48,045 nucleotides of DNA from Actinomycetota bacterium. Its GTDB lineage: Bacteria > Actinomycetota > Acidimicrobiia > Acidimicrobiales > Palsa-688. The notes beneath the pieces are model-generated. The model was not told where the DNA came from, searched no databases, and saw only the letters and a program-made list of their open reading frames with translations. Made by a program: the position numbers and the translations under genes. Every line of letters starts with the position of its first letter. Position 1 is the stretch's first letter. Below, one piece after another: positions 45,166-48,045 of this stretch. The stretch is taken from the NCBI GenBank assembly GCA_021323695.1, contig JAJPKN010000071.1, positions 1 to 48,045 on the forward strand. Direction: 5' to 3'.

Positions 45166-46017
45166 CTAGCTGGACGCGCCGTTGATGACCGGGTGGGCGA
45201 TGGCACCCTGCTCCACCCCCCACTTGTCCAAGATCTTCTTGTACTGGCCGTTGGCCATGATGGCCTTCACGGCCTCCAGCAGCGGCTGGGCCAGCCCGCT
45301 GCCCTTGGCCACGATGAAGCCGTAGGGAGCGGTCTCGAAGGGCTTGCCGGTCAACTTGAACTGCCCATGGGACTGGTGCACGATCCACGCCGCCACCTGG
45401 GAGTCGGCAAAGCCGACGTCGGCCCGGTGACTGGTGACGGCCAGGTTGGCCTCGTTTTGGTTGTCGAAGCTCTCCACGTTGACGTGGCAGCGCTTGGCCT
45501 GGGCCATGGCGTCGCTCTGCTCGGTGGTGCCGGACTCGACCGAGACCGAGTGGCCGCACAGCGAGCGGAGGCCGTTGAAGGTGGCCTTGCTGTCGGCCAG
45601 CTCATAGAAACCTTCGCCGGCGCTGAAGTAGTCGACGAAGTCGACCTGTTGCTCCCTGGCCTTGGTATCGGTGAACGACGAGTTGCCGAGGTCGTACTTG
45701 CCCCCCTCAATGCCGGGGATGATGGTGTCGAAGGTGGCGTCGACCAACTTCATCTTGACGCCCATGGCCTTGCCGAGCGCCTGGGCAAGGTCCGCGTCGA
45801 ACCCGACGATGTGGCCACCCTGGATGAACTCGTCCGGGGGGTAGGTCGCGTCCATGGCGACGCGCAGGGTGCCGTGGTACTTGGCCGGGACTTTGATGGC
45901 GCTGGCACCGGCTGGTGCTGCTGCCGTCACAATGAGCACCGACCCGAGCAGCGCGCCCAGTGCCTGCTTCCTCCGGGACGGCCTGGCGGACCTCAGGGGT
46001 GACCCAACAGTGCGCAT
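45166..46017 (-). CDS. Polar amino-acid ABC transporter substrate-binding protein
   Basis: An extracytoplasmic binding protein of family 3, 283 residues. A twin-arginine-containing but otherwise Sec-like signal (RRKQALGALLGSVLIVTAAAPAGASA) is followed by LRVAMDATYPPDEFIQGG, VGFDADLAQALGKAMG and VSVESGTTEQSDAM, the two-lobe layout. No lipobox cysteine is seen at the cleavage region, so it may be secreted or anchored in another way. ATG 46017 is preferred because GGAG lies 6 bases before it. Ligand identity cannot be set; glutamate, glutamine or a related polar amino acid is likely. Confidence 0.9.
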   Translation of the reverse strand: MRTVGSPLRSARPSRRKQALGALLGSVLIVTAAAPAGASAIKVPAKYHGTLRVAMDATYPPDEFIQGGHIVGFDADLAQALGKAMGVKMKLVDATFDTIIPGIEGGKYDLGNSSFTDTKAREQQVDFVDYFSAGEGFYELADSKATFNGLRSLCGHSVSVESGTTEQSDAMAQAKRCHVNVESFDNQNEANLAVTSHRADVGFADSQVAAWIVHQSHGQFKLTGKPFETAPYGFIVAKGSGLAQPLLEAVKAIMANGQYKKILDKWGVEQGAIAHPVINGASS

Positions 46018-46027
46018 TAGCATCTCC

Positions 46028-46067
46028 GTTCAGGTTGAACTGGCTCTTGGCTGACCGGGCGAGCTTA
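46028..46067 (-). promoter_or_regulatory. Promoter and palindromic operator for the ABC importer
   Basis: On the minus strand a TAAGCT -10 box (46067-46062) precedes GTTCA-ACC-TGAAC (46040-46028), a perfect 5-bp-arm palindrome in the leader of the binding-protein gene. The palindrome could be a repressor site. Confidence 0.35.
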
Positions 46068-46133
46068 GCCAATGCCGTAGCCGGGACCGGGGCAGCCGGG
46101 AGCGCTGGCTGGCCGCCCTGCCCGGCGGAAGGC

Positions 46134-47042
46134 TCACTGCAAGGGGGGCAGGCCGAACCAGCGGTCTCGCTGGCGGAACAGGAACCTCTCGGCCAGGACG
46201 CTCAGGGCTTGGCGGGCGTCGTCGAAACGCTCGGGCATCTCGGCGACGACGGCGACGTCGGCCGGCAGGGGCCGAGGGACCAGGCGGGACGCTGCCCCGT
46301 ACCAGCGCCGGCCCAGGCGGGCCAGGAGCTCTACCGCGTCGTCCCCGGCCAGCCTGCCCGCCGTGGCCGTGGCTGGCTGGCCGCCGGCCCCCGAGCTGGT
46401 GCCGACCAGGCGCAGGAGGCGGCTTTGCTCGACAGGGCCAAAGCCGTGGCGGGCCACGTAGTCAGGGAACACCCCGGTGAGGAACAGGGCCAGGTCCCCC
46501 AGGCGGCGCAGCACGCCCGGCCGCTCGGCCGGTTCGACCACCTCGAGCAACCCGGCCAGCTGGACCGGGTCGAGCTCGGAGAACCGGTGCCGGCGCAGGC
46601 CGCGCCGGGTAGCCACCAGCACCGAACCACTGGCCACTCGGGCGTAGGAGGCCAACAGTTCCACCAGGAAGAAGCGGCGGAGGGGCGCGCCCAGGAAGTC
46701 TCGCAACCGGGGCACGTCCAGCACCAGCACATGTCGGCTGGCCCCTAGCCAGTTGGGCGCCAACGAGCTCGAGCCAAGGTCCCGGGCCAGCCTGTGCACG
46801 GCGAGCGCGAAGACCAAGAAGGGCGACACGCGCACCAGCTCGCGGCTTGCCCCCGCGCCGAACACGGCCTCGAAGGCCTCGGGGCGGTCCAAGAAGCCGT
46901 CTATGCCGCCCCGGCGGTTGCGGACCAGGCTGCGGAGGTCTCCCCCCGAGCGGCCCTGCTCGTGGGGCCCGCACAAAAGGGCCAGGTCGTGGTCGGTGAG
47001 ATGTCCCAGGTACAAGGCTGTAGCCAGGTCGTCTGGCACCAT
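46134..47042 (-). CDS. Hypothetical conserved protein, function unknown
   Basis: A 302-residue protein with no recognised domain. It is basic and Leu/Arg-rich. Helical segments such as FSELDPVQLAGLLEVVEPAERP and LRRLGDLALFLTGVFPDYVA resemble an uncharacterised actinobacterial family that I recognise by pattern only. A -10-like TATGGT (47055-47050, minus strand) ends 7 bases before the ATG at 47042, so its message may be leaderless. It lies 116 bases upstream of the ABC importer but probably has its own promoter, and it is divergent from the truncated helicase. Confidence 0.7.
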   Translation of the reverse strand: MVPDDLATALYLGHLTDHDLALLCGPHEQGRSGGDLRSLVRNRRGGIDGFLDRPEAFEAVFGAGASRELVRVSPFLVFALAVHRLARDLGSSSLAPNWLGASRHVLVLDVPRLRDFLGAPLRRFFLVELLASYARVASGSVLVATRRGLRRHRFSELDPVQLAGLLEVVEPAERPGVLRRLGDLALFLTGVFPDYVARHGFGPVEQSRLLRLVGTSSGAGGQPATATAGRLAGDDAVELLARLGRRWYGAASRLVPRPLPADVAVVAEMPERFDDARQALSVLAERFLFRQRDRWFGLPPLQ

Positions 47043-47293
47043 CTAGACCACCATACGGGACAGCCCGGCCGCCCCGGCCCAGCACCGCCCGGCCAAAGGC
47101 CGCCGTGGGCCATCGTCGTCTGCTGGACCGGCATTAGGGGGCTTCCCGTCGAGCACCCGCGGGAGCGCTGCCGGGAGAGGGCCACGGCCCGGTTGCCGCT
47201 CGGTCGTGTCGGGCGCGCGAAACGGTCAGACGGGGCTGCGATGATGGGGGGCATGTGGCCGGCCGCTTCTATGCCTGGAGCCAGGAGACCGCC

Positions 47294-48013
47294 ATGAGCG
47301 CCAGGCTGGAGGACCTGGTAGCCGGTGCGGTCGTCGACGGCGTGGTGCCGGGCCGACCGGTGACGGCCGTGGCCGTTGTGTGGCACGGGAGCACCGCCGT
47401 CACCCTCACCTACCGGGACGCCGATGGCACGTTGGGCGAGCGCCTGCTTTACCGCTCGGACGAACCCGCGCTAAGCCTTGGTGGGGAGCGCGCCCGGTGG
47501 AGCTTTGACGCCGACGGGGAGACCTTCGTCCTGGCCAGCGAGGCGAAGAGGATCAGCCTTGCCTACCTGTTCGACCCGATGCTGGCGGTGCACCTCTCCC
47601 GGATCCGGCCGCTCCCGCACCAGATCAGGGCCGTCTACGGCGAGATGCTGCCCCAGCAGCCTCTGCGCTTCGTGCTGGCGGACGACCCCGGTGCCGGCAA
47701 GACCATCATGGCCGGCCTGTACATCAAAGAGCTGCTGCTGCGCTCCGACGTGGCCCGCTGCTTGGTGGTCGCCCCCGGGAGCCTGGTGGCCCAGTGGCAG
47801 GACGAGCTGGGCGAGAAGTTCTCCTTGGAGTTCAGGATCTTGGGCCGGGAGGACATCGAGGCCAGCCGCAGCGGCAACCCCTTCGCCGAGCGGGACCTCG
47901 TCATCGCCCGCATGGACCACCTGTCCCGCAACGACGATGAGGAATCGTCAAAACTTGTGGATCGGCCTCACCCGCTGATCACGCGGCGACCTCTCCTTCT
48001 TGCTCTACCTTGA
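47294..48013 (+). pseudogene. SNF2/DEAD-like defence-island helicase, truncated by a sequence junction
   Basis: The N-terminus ([19 protein letters not shown]) and the segments [40 protein letters not shown] and Walker [15 protein letters not shown] (about residues 128 to 142) are typical of SNF2-like helicases that accompany phage-defence methylase/ATPase modules. [18 protein letters not shown] is still in family register. From about 47938 the frame turns into [16 protein letters not shown] and stops at 48013, before any Walker B (DEAH) motif. So about 215 native residues remain of an enzyme normally near 1,000 residues. The start ATG 47294 follows CAGGAGA. The upstream 251-base gap shows no other gene. 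Confidence 0.75.
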
Positions 48014-48045
48014 CCTCGCTCTCGACCAACACCCCCTTTCGGAAC
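47979..48045 (-). mobile_element. C-terminal end of an unidentified minus-strand ORF, possibly TnpB of an IS607-type element
   Basis: On the minus strand a frame enters from the right edge and reads [20 protein letters not shown] before a TGA at 47981-47979. The charged, compositionally normal sequence looks coded. Its orientation matches the recombinase at the left edge, and it abuts the helicase break, so it could be the second gene (TnpB-type) of the same kind of element. The identity is inferred from position, not from a motif. Confidence 0.3.

Noticed and set aside
46134..47042. Link of the unknown 302-residue protein to the truncated helicase as one defence system
   Set aside because: The two are divergent, have separate promoters and share no family evidence of co-occurrence that I can state from the sequence.

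Overview
The window is a gene-dense, very GC-rich (about 70%) bacterial segment carrying about 40 genes. Its content points to an actinomycete (Actinomycetota), most plausibly Acidimicrobiia or a neighbouring uncultured class. The pointers are a mycobacterial-type SerC, GuaB3 with no CBS domains, a TopA with a lysine-rich tail and no zinc fingers, an LCP protein with a LytR_C tail, a PspC-domain sensor kinase, GTG/TTG starts coupled by 4-base overlaps, and many TANNNT -10 boxes placed 6 to 8 bases before a start codon (leaderless transcription). The class assignment is inference; no rRNA or tRNA gene was seen.

Layout. 1-51 is the start of an IS607-type serine recombinase running off the left edge. 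269-12600 is housekeeping: alr, divergent serC/serA, a family 4 uracil-DNA glycosylase, then the coupled tsaE-tsaB-rimI-tsaD run (t6A tRNA modification), an S9 peptidase and CIRCE-controlled groES-groEL with a strong terminator. 12700-21900 holds an LCP cell-wall ligase, a CoA-type Nudix hydrolase, small proteins, guaB3, a PcrA/UvrD helicase, a hydrolase and fabF. 21900-32160 holds glnE and nadE (divergent, starts 19 bases apart), a ferritin-like protein with a collagen-like insert, a PAS-PAS-GGDEF-EAL protein, a 25-residue membrane peptide, a HAD phosphatase, a PhoU-domain protein and a STAS/anti-sigma kinase pair. 32556-43305 holds a K+-independent proton-pumping pyrophosphatase, topA, a divergent PspC-protein / PspC-kinase / response-regulator locus resembling EsrISR of Corynebacterium, tmk and holB. 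43369-46017 is a complete polar amino-acid ABC importer. 46134-48045 holds an unknown protein, a truncated defence-island-type helicase and the tail of another minus-strand reading frame.

Most genes are core metabolism and information processing. The accessory signal lies at the two edges, where same-orientation mobile-element remnants appear and the helicase is cut. A second unusual trait is the recurrence of short tandem repeats, mostly in multiples of three bases (24, 18, 18 and 18 bp), inside or just before coding sequences, plus a 37-bp repeat between serC and serA. The best leads are the edge element with its broken helicase, the EsrISR-like locus with its paired operator, the collagen-like insert, the short unlisted peptides, and the apparent AUC start of the PcrA-like helicase.
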